Origin: G001797105 sp964528155
GTDB lineage: Bacteria > Chloroflexota > Anaerolineae > Anaerolineales > E44-bin32
Assembly (NCBI GenBank): GCA_964528155.1
Contig: CAZGRL010000096.1
Span: 1-13,623 of the forward strand
Reading direction: 5' to 3'
Length of the DNA stretch: 13,623 bases
Under the pieces are notes generated by a model. It saw nothing but the letters and a program-made list of their open reading frames with translations, did no database searches and had not been told where the DNA came from. Within the stretch, counting starts at the first letter, position 1. Each line of letters starts with the position of its first letter. Below are positions 1-9,300 of the stretch, piece by piece. The position numbers and the translations under genes are program-made.

Positions 1-110
1 CCGCCGTGTTCCAGCCAGTCCAGCAACGGCGGTAGGAGCCAGGTGCGGCCGGTGAATCGATCCATGTTGGCGACGATGGTGGTGGGGAGTTGAGGTCGTG
101 TCTCAGCCAT
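1..110 (-). CDS. N-terminus of a NACHT/STAND-type ATPase-like protein, cut by the window edge
   Basis: Only the first 36 codons are inside the window; the frame stays open to base 1. The ATG at 110-108 is preceded by AGGA (121-118) with 7 bases between, an acceptable ribosome binding site. The visible peptide contains FTGRTWLLPPLLDWLE. This matches in spacing and residues the FASRAWLLQPVLDWLE of the relic at 6307-6000 and, more loosely, the FVERDWL segment just before the P-loop of the 1508-residue NACHT protein next door. An F-x-x-R-x-W-L element directly before the Walker A loop is usual in NACHT proteins with WD40 or helical repeats, so a third ATPase of that class is inferred. The P-loop itself is outside the window. 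The gene follows the 177-4703 gene by 66 bases on the same strand and is probably in the same operon. Confidence 0.6.
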   Translation of the reverse strand, partial: MAETRPQLPTTIVANMDRFTGRTWLLPPLLDWLEHG

Positions 111-176
111 GTGGTTTTCCTGTGCGTGTTTCCTTGCCCAGACCCGTCTTGGTGCTCAGTTGGGCAGAGCAGTGGT

Positions 177-3100
177 TCAGATGGTCGGCAGTTCCATCGT
201 CACTACCTCGCGAATCGTTGCTTCAAGCGTCTCCAGGGCTGAGACGGCGGCCTGAGAATCCAAAGCCTGGTGGCAAACGCCCGCTTGCGTGGCAAGCAGC
301 CCAAAGCCAGCAAAGCCAAGCCGTGATAGGCGGCTGGCTTTCTCAAGGAGATCATACAGGGCTTCCGGCAGGATCTCTGAGGGGACCGACTTTGTGTGGT
401 GCAGGGCAGAAAGCAACACGTCTATCCCGCCTTGGCTGACGACAGGAGCCATCAACTCCCAAAACCGAGCGCGATCGTCCAAGAACGAGATGGCAAGTCG
501 CGCTTGCCAAGTATCCCGCTCGTCGAGGTCTGCAACACGATAGAAGACCGTGTGCAAGATATCCACGCGACCCCACCGTTCCTCCGGGTCTGGGATCGCA
601 TCCCATGCTCGGTAGATATCGCCTATGTAGGGACTCGCATAGAACCGCTCCTCTATTCGATGCCAGGCATCAATGGCCTCGGCCAGCCAGGTTCCGGCGC
701 TGCGAGAATCCTTGCAGCGCGCTTCGATGCGGGCTAGCTCCGCGCAGGCGCTGGTGCGAAAAGTCGGATCCTGAATCTGACCAGCCAGTGCCCCGGCCAG
801 CTCACGCCAATGCGTCGACTGCTGGAGTGCACCCATCGCATCGCAAAACGCAATGAGTTCTGCGCAGCCTTGGCACACGGCCTGGCGTTCGTAGTCGGCC
901 TCGCGCGGCATGTGCTCGACCGCGGCCTCCACCTGCCCCAGCAACTGCTGGGCATCGCGCTCCTTCCCTGCCTGGTGCAATGCCCAGGCGACCTGCAGGA
1001 CGGCGACAAGGCCGGTTTTGTCCCATGGTTCCTTGAGCTTCCGCAGCCGCACAGTCATGGCATCGACCGGAGCTGCCAGGTCGTGCGCTGCGGCCGTCCG
1101 GACGACGGCGGCCAATGCCCTGAGTGCGTATTCGTCCAGCCCGATCAACTGAGCGATGCCTGTCGCCTCGTCAAGCAACCGCGCTGCCGCTGCCTTGCCT
1201 GACGGCGAGACACTGGCCAGCGCGCCTATCCCAATGAGGTCGTAATCCAGGCGGTCGGCCTGGATGTTGTCGCCTTCGATGCGTGGAATGACCTGAAGGA
1301 GCCCCCTCAGAAGACCGGTGCTGGCCTCGATATCGCCGAGGCGAGCGTAATTACTAGCCGCCAAGGCCAGGAGCTCCACCAATGGCTTTTCGTCCATCGT
1401 CGTGTGCGCTAGCCGGACGCAATCCGCCAGTAAGCGCTGCGCTTCCGCAGGCATCGCCAGTTCGGTATAGGCATCGCCGAATTGTTGGCACGCTGTTGCC
1501 AGGAAAGGACCACGCTCGACGTTCTCGACCATCCGCAGCTTCAGTTGGTCAAAAACATCGCTTGCCAGATCAAGGTCTGGAAGATCACGCACGGAGGGGA
1601 TTGCCTGGCGCCAGACAACCGCTCGATTGTTAAACGGAACCACCGTAGATGCAATTTCCTTCAGCCAGGCCAGCGTTCGTTCCACCAGATCTCGCTCGCC
1701 ACAACTGCAGGCCGCAGCCCAGACTGCGGTCAATCCGTTGGCCCGGCCTGCTGCCTGCTCGGGATACTGACATGGTCCCAACTGTTGAGCGCTAACCTGG
1801 TCGAGAACGCGAGAGACGAGATCGCGAGCGTGCACAGGATTATTCGCGCGGCCATAGCCCAGTGCCAGGTTGCCGGCGATGGCGAAGCCCACCTCGTCGA
1901 GAGAGAGTGCCTCGGCGCGCTCCTCCACCGCTTCCAGGACCGCGTTTACCTCCGAAGCGCCGATATCGGCGGTGGACAGGTCACTTGCAGTTTCGGCAAT
2001 CCACAGGAGGTCCAAGGCCGAGCCGACATCTGCCAGGCAGCCCCGGAAGAGATGCCACCATACCTCACGATCATGTTCGGCGCCAAAGTGGGCGAGGATC
2101 GGCAGCAGGGCCAGTAGCTCGACAGCAGCCCAGGGCTGAACGAGACCTTGAATTGCTCCTGTTGCATCCTCGTCTGCGGCCATACGCAAGTAAGGCTGCA
2201 TCACCTCGCGTGCCATCTCCTGAGCAAGATCGCGCAGACCGGCAGCATCGAGCGCATCGATGGCCAACCGGTTGAGGTTAAGCAACAGCAGTGCAGCCTC
2301 GGAAAGGTCGAATTGGTCCATGATCCGGTCGAACTGGGTGCGCGTGGCGGCCACAACGTTCGCGCAGTCCTGCGCGCCCAGGGATGGTGCTGCACTGAGG
2401 ATCGCGCCGAGGGCATTCGCGAGGATGGTGGCCGGCGGCACACGCTCAGCCCCAGTCATCATCTGGAGAAGATCGGGCACGAAGTCATCGCCGATGGTGA
2501 CGCCCTGGCATTGCTCAAGCGCCTCCTGCAAGAGGTGGAGCGCTGTTTGCAGGTCGTCGTCCTCGGCGCAGCCGCGCGCCAGGATCGCCAGCAACGACAC
2601 GCGCGGCAAGAGGCTCTTCACCTCGTCTAGGTACGATCGAACTGTCTCCTGCCACCCGCGGCGCTGGGCACGGGCTAGGGCACCGACATAGTTCACCAGA
2701 TAGGAATCCCGGTCCTCTCCGGACGGCAGCGTCGTGAGCGCCGAGTGCAGGCTTCGGGCCAGGCGTTCGAGCGCCGGGTATTTGACCGCGGTCGCAATCA
2801 ACTCGTCGAGCAGTGCTTGCTCAGCACCAATGCGGGCGTGGAGATGGGGGATTAAGGCCATCTCGGCTGCCAGGCGATTGACTGCAGCCTCACTCCCTCG
2901 GCGAACGGCCAGCCGCGCAGCCGTGCGCGCGACTGGTGTCGACAGCAGCGGAGAGATTTCCATGAACTGGCGTGCCCGCTGCAACCCATAGCGGACAAAG
3001 CGAGCATAGTCGCCAGCTGCTCGACACGCCTGCAGAGATCGCGTCCAATCTTCCTCAAGTGCGACCGCGCTCGTCATGGCCTGGCGCTTGGCTTCCAGAA

Positions 3101-4703
3101 AGCCGGCGTCGCAGATGACGAACAGAACTGGCGCAGGGCGCTCGACGCCGGCTTGCTCTGCGTGCGCCAAGAGATGACGCCAGCCGTACCTGTCCATCTC
3201 CGACCAGCGCGCGGCAGGCCAGTCTCCCACCAACTGCTGGTAGTAGTGTAGGATGCGACGGTGCGATACGGCTGAGTCCTGGTACAGATCGTTGGTCTGC
3301 GGGTTGGCTTTGGTGGAAGGGTCGGTCAGAAAGTCCGGCACTGTAGCGTGATACAGCCGGTAGCGGCCGTCTACATCATCCAGGAATTGGTGCAGACACC
3401 CTAAGGCATCCTTCACATATGCCGGGTCGGCATCGATTCCCCCGAAGTCCTTCATCTGATCGGGCGTCAACGGCTCTGCCGCTACGGCCAGTACACCCAG
3501 CAACGGCATGTAGACGGCCGGCCATGCAGGCAGGTAGAGAGGCTTGTAGCTGTCCGGAACAGTAACTCCCACCGCCAAGTCATTAGCTTCGACCTGGATC
3601 TGATGGAGGAAGAAGGCATAGAGGTCTTCGAGCTCATCCGGCAGGTTCCGGAGGTCGAGTGTCGCTCTTAACAGCACAGCATCCTTACGCGCCAGGGCAC
3701 TGTCAAGGGCGCGGGCCAGTGCGTCCAGGTAGCCCAGGTTGCCGTTAGCCTTTTCGGCGAGCTGGACTGCAAATGCGCCGACGCCTTGCGGTGTACTAGC
3801 CAACTCGGCGGCTATCTGGGGCTGCGCGACGAGGCGGTCGACGTACACCTGCACGTCATGCTGAACCGGTTCACTTTCCGGATCGATTGTCAGACGTTGC
3901 ACGAAGGGCCGTTGTTTGTCGCAGAAGACCTGAAGCGCCGTGTCAGGTCGCCGGGAGGTCAGCACGAAGTGGATGTTTGGCGGCAGCTCCGGACAATTGG
4001 TAAGCCACTTGAGGATGTTGTCCTCGACATCGTGGTAGCGGATCTCGTCTAGGGCATCGACCAGGACCACGATCTGCACCACCGGATCGCGCTGGAGGAG
4101 GGCGCGGGCAGGATCGAGCAACGCCATGTACTGCAGGTCGCTCGGGTCGAGTTGGCGCGTCTCGATCACCAGTTCCTCCAGCTTCAGGCCGACGATGCGA
4201 CCCGCGTTGCGCTCGACATGCTGGCGGACCTCCACTGCTTTCTGGTAAAAGGGAGACGCGAGAACGCGCTTGACCACGGCGCCAACAACCTCGCCCTTGG
4301 CCTCGACCTCCCCGATGCGCTGCTCGACAGATAGCTGTACCCGTTCTTGGGTGAAGAGGTCAGGGTGAAGCGCGGCTAGCTGGTATCCGATGCGCAGCAG
4401 GAAAGAACGAACGCCGACGTCGCCTAGAGGCGTCCGCTGATCGCGGCGAATGAAGTAGCGCAGCCACGTCGGTCGGCCGGCGGCCGGCGGGTGGTCAGCG
4501 GCGAGCTGTGCCATGAAGGTGCTCTTGCCGGCGCCCGGCTCAGCCGTGAGCAGCACGAAGCGACAGTTGGGCTGGAACAACGCCGTTTGCACGCGCTGCC
4601 AGAGCCAGTCGCGCTCGACGAAGCGCGGGTTGTCGTCGACGTAGGATCGTATCAGGGCCTCGTTGAACAGATCGCCGTCACGCGTGGTTGTCTGAACCGC
4701 CAT
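177..4703 (-). CDS. NACHT-type STAND ATPase with long C-terminal helical solenoid, no effector domain
   Basis: Protein of 1508 residues. The NTPase starts almost at the N-terminus. Walker A AEPGAGKST lies at about residues 54-62, Walker B IVVLVDALDE at about 211-220, and a sensor-like HFVLTSRRP at about 245-253. A winged-helix/linker region follows at about 350-520, with the patterns LPDELEDLYAFFLHQI, PLLGVLAVAAEPLT and YRLYHATVPDFL typical of bacterial NACHT proteins with repeat sensors. The remaining roughly 980 residues are helical and alanine/leucine-rich, with TPR-like or HEAT-like hairpins; I see no WD40 blades. In the family, ligand binding by the repeats releases the ATPase to oligomerise and activate an effector. 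No N-terminal effector domain is present, so the effector is probably the stand-alone CHAT protease encoded 38 bases upstream. The start is the ATG at 4703. A TTG two codons earlier is possible, and the ribosome binding site is weak (AGAAG about 8 bases away), which suggests coupling to the preceding gene. The trigger is unknown. Confidence 0.9.
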   Translation of the reverse strand: MAVQTTTRDGDLFNEALIRSYVDDNPRFVERDWLWQRVQTALFQPNCRFVLLTAEPGAGKSTFMAQLAADHPPAAGRPTWLRYFIRRDQRTPLGDVGVRSFLLRIGYQLAALHPDLFTQERVQLSVEQRIGEVEAKGEVVGAVVKRVLASPFYQKAVEVRQHVERNAGRIVGLKLEELVIETRQLDPSDLQYMALLDPARALLQRDPVVQIVVLVDALDEIRYHDVEDNILKWLTNCPELPPNIHFVLTSRRPDTALQVFCDKQRPFVQRLTIDPESEPVQHDVQVYVDRLVAQPQIAAELASTPQGVGAFAVQLAEKANGNLGYLDALARALDSALARKDAVLLRATLDLRNLPDELEDLYAFFLHQIQVEANDLAVGVTVPDSYKPLYLPAWPAVYMPLLGVLAVAAEPLTPDQMKDFGGIDADPAYVKDALGCLHQFLDDVDGRYRLYHATVPDFLTDPSTKANPQTNDLYQDSAVSHRRILHYYQQLVGDWPAARWSEMDRYGWRHLLAHAEQAGVERPAPVLFVICDAGFLEAKRQAMTSAVALEEDWTRSLQACRAAGDYARFVRYGLQRARQFMEISPLLSTPVARTAARLAVRRGSEAAVNRLAAEMALIPHLHARIGAEQALLDELIATAVKYPALERLARSLHSALTTLPSGEDRDSYLVNYVGALARAQRRGWQETVRSYLDEVKSLLPRVSLLAILARGCAEDDDLQTALHLLQEALEQCQGVTIGDDFVPDLLQMMTGAERVPPATILANALGAILSAAPSLGAQDCANVVAATRTQFDRIMDQFDLSEAALLLLNLNRLAIDALDAAGLRDLAQEMAREVMQPYLRMAADEDATGAIQGLVQPWAAVELLALLPILAHFGAEHDREVWWHLFRGCLADVGSALDLLWIAETASDLSTADIGASEVNAVLEAVEERAEALSLDEVGFAIAGNLALGYGRANNPVHARDLVSRVLDQVSAQQLGPCQYPEQAAGRANGLTAVWAAACSCGERDLVERTLAWLKEIASTVVPFNNRAVVWRQAIPSVRDLPDLDLASDVFDQLKLRMVENVERGPFLATACQQFGDAYTELAMPAEAQRLLADCVRLAHTTMDEKPLVELLALAASNYARLGDIEASTGLLRGLLQVIPRIEGDNIQADRLDYDLIGIGALASVSPSGKAAAARLLDEATGIAQLIGLDEYALRALAAVVRTAAAHDLAAPVDAMTVRLRKLKEPWDKTGLVAVLQVAWALHQAGKERDAQQLLGQVEAAVEHMPREADYERQAVCQGCAELIAFCDAMGALQQSTHWRELAGALAGQIQDPTFRTSACAELARIEARCKDSRSAGTWLAEAIDAWHRIEERFYASPYIGDIYRAWDAIPDPEERWGRVDILHTVFYRVADLDERDTWQARLAISFLDDRARFWELMAPVVSQGGIDVLLSALHHTKSVPSEILPEALYDLLEKASRLSRLGFAGFGLLATQAGVCHQALDSQAAVSALETLEATIREVVTMELPTI

Positions 4704-4741
4704 GTTCAATCTTCTGGCTCCCCATTTGTGGGGCTCACGTC

Positions 4742-5890
4742 TTACACGGCCATGGCCAGGTCCCGGCGATGCTTGGAGGCGGCATCGCCGTACAGGATGG
4801 CGCTGTAGCCGGCCAGGTCGCCCACCTCGCCCAGCTCGCGGATGGCGCGCTGGCGGGCTTCCAGGAAGGCCAGCCCCACGTTCTCGCGCAGGAACAGATG
4901 TTGGTAGAAGGTCCTGGCGAAGATGCTGGCGCCGGCCTCGGTCACCGGCCAGAAGTAGCCGGCATACCCATACACCCCGGCAGCCAGGAAGGCGGCGGCC
5001 AGGCCATTGGTCTGGCCCTCGGCGGAGACAAGCCGCTGGCCACCCACCCCGCGACCCGACTCGCAGGCGCTGTTGAACACAAAGTACGGCGGCTTCTTCC
5101 AGGGCAGCTCGAGCACCTCGTCGGCCGTCAGGTCGCCGTCGGCGAAGCGCAGGATACTCAAGCCAGGCGTGTCCCGATCGAGGAAGCCGTGCCCGCCGAA
5201 ATGGAGCATGTCGTAGTCACCAGCGGCCAGCTTCTGGGCAAAGTGAGCCCGCGTGGCCTGGTCGCGGGTCAGCACGTCGACCTCCACCCGGAAGGGGCCG
5301 TGGGGTCCCTGGAGCTCCTGGAGGGCCGCAATCTCGGCCTCACTGGCGGCCAAGTCCGAGGTGGGATTGGCCACCGCCAGGATGCGTACCACCTGATCCT
5401 CCTGCAGCGGATCGCGGCCCTGGCGCAGGATCATGCGTGTGGTCACCAGCCGGCCAAAGGGAGTCGCCAGCGGCAGGGGCCCCGTGGGAGCGGCGATCAG
5501 CTTCCAGGGCAGGTTCAGGACGGTCTCGTCCACGTCGAGCAGGATGGCAGTCGGCGTGATGGCCCCCAGGACCTTCTCGCCCTCTGCACCGACAAAGGTC
5601 TGGTACAACCGCGCGCCCAGCTCGCGGGCGCGCTGGGCGGCTTTCTTGGGTGTGAGGGCCCGGTTGACGCTCCACAGCAGCAGGTCGTTGGTGGCCTCGA
5701 CCAGAAATGCCTCGGTTGCCGGGTCAACCGTGACGTTCTGCTGCCAGGTGATCCCCATCCCTTCCTCGTGGATGGCCACCAGGAACTCCAGGGCTTCGCC
5801 CGGCTGTGGTAACTCGCGGCGGTAGCGGGCCAGCGAGATATGGATGACCCGTGGCATCTCTGCTTCGCCTTTGCGATAGCCTCCAAACAT
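4742..5890 (-). CDS. Stand-alone CHAT-domain caspase-like protease
   Basis: Protein of 382 residues. The C-terminal half is a CHAT (clan CD, caspase-like) peptidase domain. The histidine motif LHFGGHG places the catalytic His at about residue 234, and the cysteine motif FNSACESG places Cys at about 276; both dyad residues are intact. Further CHAT signatures are LNLPWKLIAAP near 125-135 and GLAFLEARQRAI near 339-350. The N-terminal 110 residues are an alpha/beta region like that of other CHAT proteins and hold no recognisable sensor. No signal peptide or membrane segment is seen, so it should be cytosolic. The ATG at 5890 was chosen because GGAGGAGGT lies in front of it with ideal spacing. An in-frame ATG 23 codons upstream lacks such a site, and the residues it would add do not look like CHAT sequence. 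The stop is 38 bases before the NACHT gene, so the two probably form a split protease/ATPase pair. Its substrate is unknown. Confidence 0.92.
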   Translation of the reverse strand: MFGGYRKGEAEMPRVIHISLARYRRELPQPGEALEFLVAIHEEGMGITWQQNVTVDPATEAFLVEATNDLLLWSVNRALTPKKAAQRARELGARLYQTFVGAEGEKVLGAITPTAILLDVDETVLNLPWKLIAAPTGPLPLATPFGRLVTTRMILRQGRDPLQEDQVVRILAVANPTSDLAASEAEIAALQELQGPHGPFRVEVDVLTRDQATRAHFAQKLAAGDYDMLHFGGHGFLDRDTPGLSILRFADGDLTADEVLELPWKKPPYFVFNSACESGRGVGGQRLVSAEGQTNGLAAAFLAAGVYGYAGYFWPVTEAGASIFARTFYQHLFLRENVGLAFLEARQRAIRELGEVGDLAGYSAILYGDAASKHRRDLAMAV

Positions 5891-5905
5891 CACGGTACCT
5901 CCTCC
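5891..5905 (-). promoter_or_regulatory. Strong ribosome binding site that sets the start of the 382-residue CHAT gene
   Basis: Read on the minus strand this is GGAGGAGGTACCGTG followed by the ATG at 5890. AGGAGG sits 7 bases from the ATG. It decides for the 5890 start over the upstream in-frame ATG at 5959. The same GGAGGAGGTAC string precedes the 1283-residue CHAT-NB-ARC gene. Confidence 0.75.
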
Positions 5906-5999
5906 GACATCATCTCGCGCCATAAAGCAACCGTTGCTGCGAACCCTCACCGTTGGCACCTCATCGCTGGGCTTCTGGCGGCCTGCCGCGCATCATGTT
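5906..5999. other. Intergenic stretch between relic and CHAT gene
   Basis: This short spacer separates the stop of the relic's WD40 remnant from the CHAT gene's ribosome binding site. I see no convincing -35/-10 pair and no terminator hairpin with a U-run. A small GCAAC/GTTGC inverted repeat is present but too weak to call. Read-through from upstream is the simplest assumption. Confidence 0.4.
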
Positions 6000-6307
6000 T
6001 CACGTGGTCCACTGCATCCACTTGAAGATCCACACCCGGCCAGCACTGTCCCCGGCGGACAGCCAGCGCCCGTCCCGGCTGAGCGCCAGGGCTGAGAGCT
6101 GGGTCGAATGAGTCGCTTCTGCAGGATTCATGCAAGGTGCTTCGGTCAGATCCTGGGCGTGCTCCGGCCGGTGCCCGGCCCGCCGGTCAGGATGAACAGG
6201 CACCGAGAGCTACTCTCCAGCCAGTCCAGCACCGGCTGCAGCAGCCACGCACGGCTAGCAAAATGAGCGATGTTTTCAGCGACTCTGTTGGGAAGATCAA
6301 GAGCCAT
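6000..6307 (-). pseudogene. Internally deleted NACHT-WD40 ATPase relic
   Basis: The 5' end is intact: an ATG at 6307 with GGAGG 7 bases upstream, then about 47 codons of a NACHT-type N-terminus (FASRAWLLQPVLDWLE, followed by FILTGGPGTG, the first half of a Walker A loop). At about 6169-6160 the sequence leaves this frame, which ends six codons later (GRSTPRI, stop 6148-6146). A different frame then carries what looks like the last blade of a WD40 propeller: LSALALSRDGRWLSAGD, then GRVWIFKW, with its stop at 6002-6000. Head and tail of one large gene are thus joined with most of the interior missing, roughly at the P-loop lysine codon. A 53-residue peptide could still be made. The head resembles the gene at 110-1. 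An assembly collapse cannot be excluded from the sequence alone. It lies 64 bases after the stop of the CHAT-NB-ARC-TPR gene. Confidence 0.75.
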
Positions 6308-6371
6308 GGTAATGCCTCCAAGTTTTGTTCGAGCATGAGAGAGGGGTGCGTTGTCCTCTTCACCGAGACGC

Positions 6372-9300
6372 TCAAAGTTCATCGATTTTGGCCCCGACGA
6401 TGGTTCCACGGTCCTTCACGACGTCGATGTCCAGAGCCACTTTCACCTGAACACTATCCGACACGGCACCAAATTCGACGACCCCCACCACTTCGCCTTT
6501 GATCACATCTATCGACGGCTCGGCCTCCAACGCGCCGCCTTTGGTCACGTCAATGCCAACCGCGGCCGCAAGGAGCCCTGCTGGCGCTTCGCCCCCCTCC
6601 GTCCCGAGTCCTGCCAGCAAGGTCGCGACCTTGTCCGCCTCCGGGGAGTTGAGCGCGGCGAAGGAGGCGTGAACCTGCGCCAACGTCTGCCGGCCGGCCT
6701 CCAGGTTCCCTGCCCGGATCTCCAGCAGGCCGTGGTAGTAGAGCGCTGATGTCTCGGTCAGTGCATCGGATACCTGCCGGGCAAGCCGGATGGCTTCCTG
6801 ATTGGATTCGATGGCCCCGGCAACGTCCCCGGTCGCCAACGCCAGGCTGGTCAACTGGTGCTGGACCGCGGCCTGCAAGGCGATATCTCCCATGTCGCCT
6901 GCGCCCTTGCCGGCCGCCCGGTACATCTCCCTGGCATCGCCGTAGCGCTGGTGGCGCTGCGCGACCACGCCAAGCTGATACCGGTTGTACGCCGCGCTGC
7001 CGCTCTGGCCCCGCGCCTCGTTAATCTGCAGGGCGGCGCCGTAGTGCCCGGCCGCTTCATCCAGTTGGCCATGGGCCAGGGCCACGTTACCCAGGGCTTG
7101 CTTGACTTGTGCCAGGCCCGGCTGGTACTTCAGGTCCGTGAAGATCGCATCCGCTTGTTCGAAGGCGCTCCGCGCGTCGTCGTAGCGGCCCTGATAGTAG
7201 TGAACATAACCGAGCTCTCGGTGCAACGACGCCCGGGCGAGCACGTCATTGATGCTTTCGATGAGCTGTCCGGCGGCGGCGAGATGTGCCTCCGCTCCCT
7301 GGTAATCGCCCTTCTGGCGCGCGTACTGCCCCAGGGCGATGTGAGCGCGCGCCTGCTTCTCGGCGTCACCCAGCGCCAGCGCGGCCTCGAAGTGGGGTTC
7401 GGCTGCTTCCGGCTTCCCTTGCGTCACCAGCAGGTTAGCCAGCCGCTCGTGTGCTCCGGCCCGGTCGGGGGATGGGGCGGCGTCGCCCATCCACGCGATG
7501 GCCTGCTCCAACTGACGACGCGCCAGCGTCAGCGCGCCTTGCAGGATCGAGACGTTCGCGCGGTGATACAGTGTCTTGCCGCGATAGGCCTGGTCCCCCG
7601 CCGCCGTGAACAGGCGCTCCGCTTGGTCGAAGTCCGCCTGGGCGGGGGCGTATTCGGCGCGCAGGGTGCGCATGATGCCCCGGTGCAGGTAGGCCCAGCC
7701 GCGGTTCCAGGCCTGAGTCTCCTGGCCCGCCGCAGCCACGACCGCATCGAGCCGCTCGAGGGCTTCCTGCCACTGGCCGCGCACCCGCAGGTAGTCGAAG
7801 AGGTCGCGCAGCAGCGCGACCAGATCGTCCCAACGGCGCTCCCCGGCGTAGCGATCCAGCAGCGCCAGCAGATTGGCCCGCTCTCCCTCCAGCGCGTCGT
7901 AGTCCTCTCGGTTCCGCTTGGCGTAGTCCGCCAGCCAGCGCGCCGCTCGCTCCCGCTCGGGTGAGATGGCCTCCGGCTCGACGCGCTGCACCTGGTTGCC
8001 CAGTAGCGGGTGGAGCACCAGGCGGTCGGGCCCGGCGTAGTCCACCAGGCCCATGTCTACCAGCTTGTCCTTGGAACTGTAGAAGTCGGATTGGCCCTCC
8101 TGCAACGCCTTTAGGGGCGCCTCCAGGGCCGGAAAGCTGGCGATGCGCACCAGCAGATTCAGGGCCGTCGGCATCCCCTTCAGGTCGGCGTAGTGGGCTG
8201 CGAAGATGGCGACCACCCCGTCCTCCGGCGACAGGCTCTCCGGCTCGGACACCAGGCGATCGCGCAGGTCTTGGAGGGATTCAACCCCTTCGGCGTACTT
8301 CAACGCGGCCAGCTTGACCGCGAGGGGCAGGTAACGCATCCGCCGGCAGATGTCGGCCACCAGCGCCGCCTCTTCGTCGCTGAACGCAGCGCCCGAGGGC
8401 CGCGCCAGCGTCTTGAACAGCTCCTCCGCGACCGCTCGACCCAGCGGCTGGAGGCGTCGCTCGGTCGCCGCGCCTGCCAGGTTGAGCCGCTGCGTGCCGT
8501 TGAGGATCACCGTACAGTCGGCGGCCGCCTGCAGGACAGCCTGGGCGACCGCCCTATCGTCTACCTCGTCGAGGGCAATGAGCAGGTCGTTGCGGCCGGC
8601 CAGGAGGTCGTTCAGGGCCTGGATTTTCTCCTCCCGGCCGGCCGCCTCGGCCACCTGTTGCCCGGCGAACTTGCCGGCCACGCGATCAAGCACCTTCTCC
8701 GCGCTCAACCGGGAGACCCGATCCCACAGGCAGCCGTCCGCGAACGCTTTCTGTCCCACCAACCGGCGGTAAAGCTCGGCGGCCAGGCTGGTCTTGCCAA
8801 CCCCGTAGGTACCGTAGAAGTAGACCTTGTCACCGGCCCCCAATCTGATCTGGGCCCGGCTCAGCTCATCTTCACGGCCGAGCAAGGGAGTATCCTGGCG
8901 GGGCGGGAGGATGCGCGGGATGGCGCGCGGCGACTCGCCCGGCATCGCCTGGGCCACGGCGGTCGCGACCTGTGCGCCGATGGCGCCCGCGTTGACCCCG
9001 GTGACTGTACCTGTCACCGGCCCGGCGATCGTCTGGGTAACCTGGATGCTGATCTGCTGGCCGGCCCCCTGGGGTGCCGCGGGTTGCGCCCCGGTCGGGG
9101 CGAGGACGGGCGGGAAGATGAACCCCTCCTCGGCCCGCAAGTAAAGCACCGGCGCGCCCCAGTCGGGGATCTGCAGGCCGGCTTCCTGGTAGATGGCGCG
9201 CCGTGCGTTGGAGACCGCCTCGTCGATGGTCAGACCCGTGAGCACGCCCAGGTAGATCTCCTCGGCCAGCGGGGTCGCGCTGGTGTCGAGGATCGGGTAC

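Noticed and set aside
111..176. Terminator between the NACHT gene and the left-edge gene
   Set aside because: Only a 6-bp TGCCCA/TGGGCA inverted repeat with a 20-base loop is present, with no U-run.
177..4703. WD40 propeller in the C-terminal part of the NACHT protein
   Set aside because: No GH/WD spacing or D-G-x-x-[LIV] blade pattern is seen. The region is helical throughout.
4688..5812. Plus-strand open frame of 374 codons opposite the 382-residue CHAT gene
   Set aside because: It lies antisense to a gene with an intact catalytic dyad and good ribosome binding site. Its own product is Gly/Gln/His-rich without structure.
6858..7964. Plus-strand open frame of 368 codons opposite the TPR region
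   Set aside because: It mirrors the TPR-coding strand, has no recognisable motif and lacks a convincing ribosome binding site.
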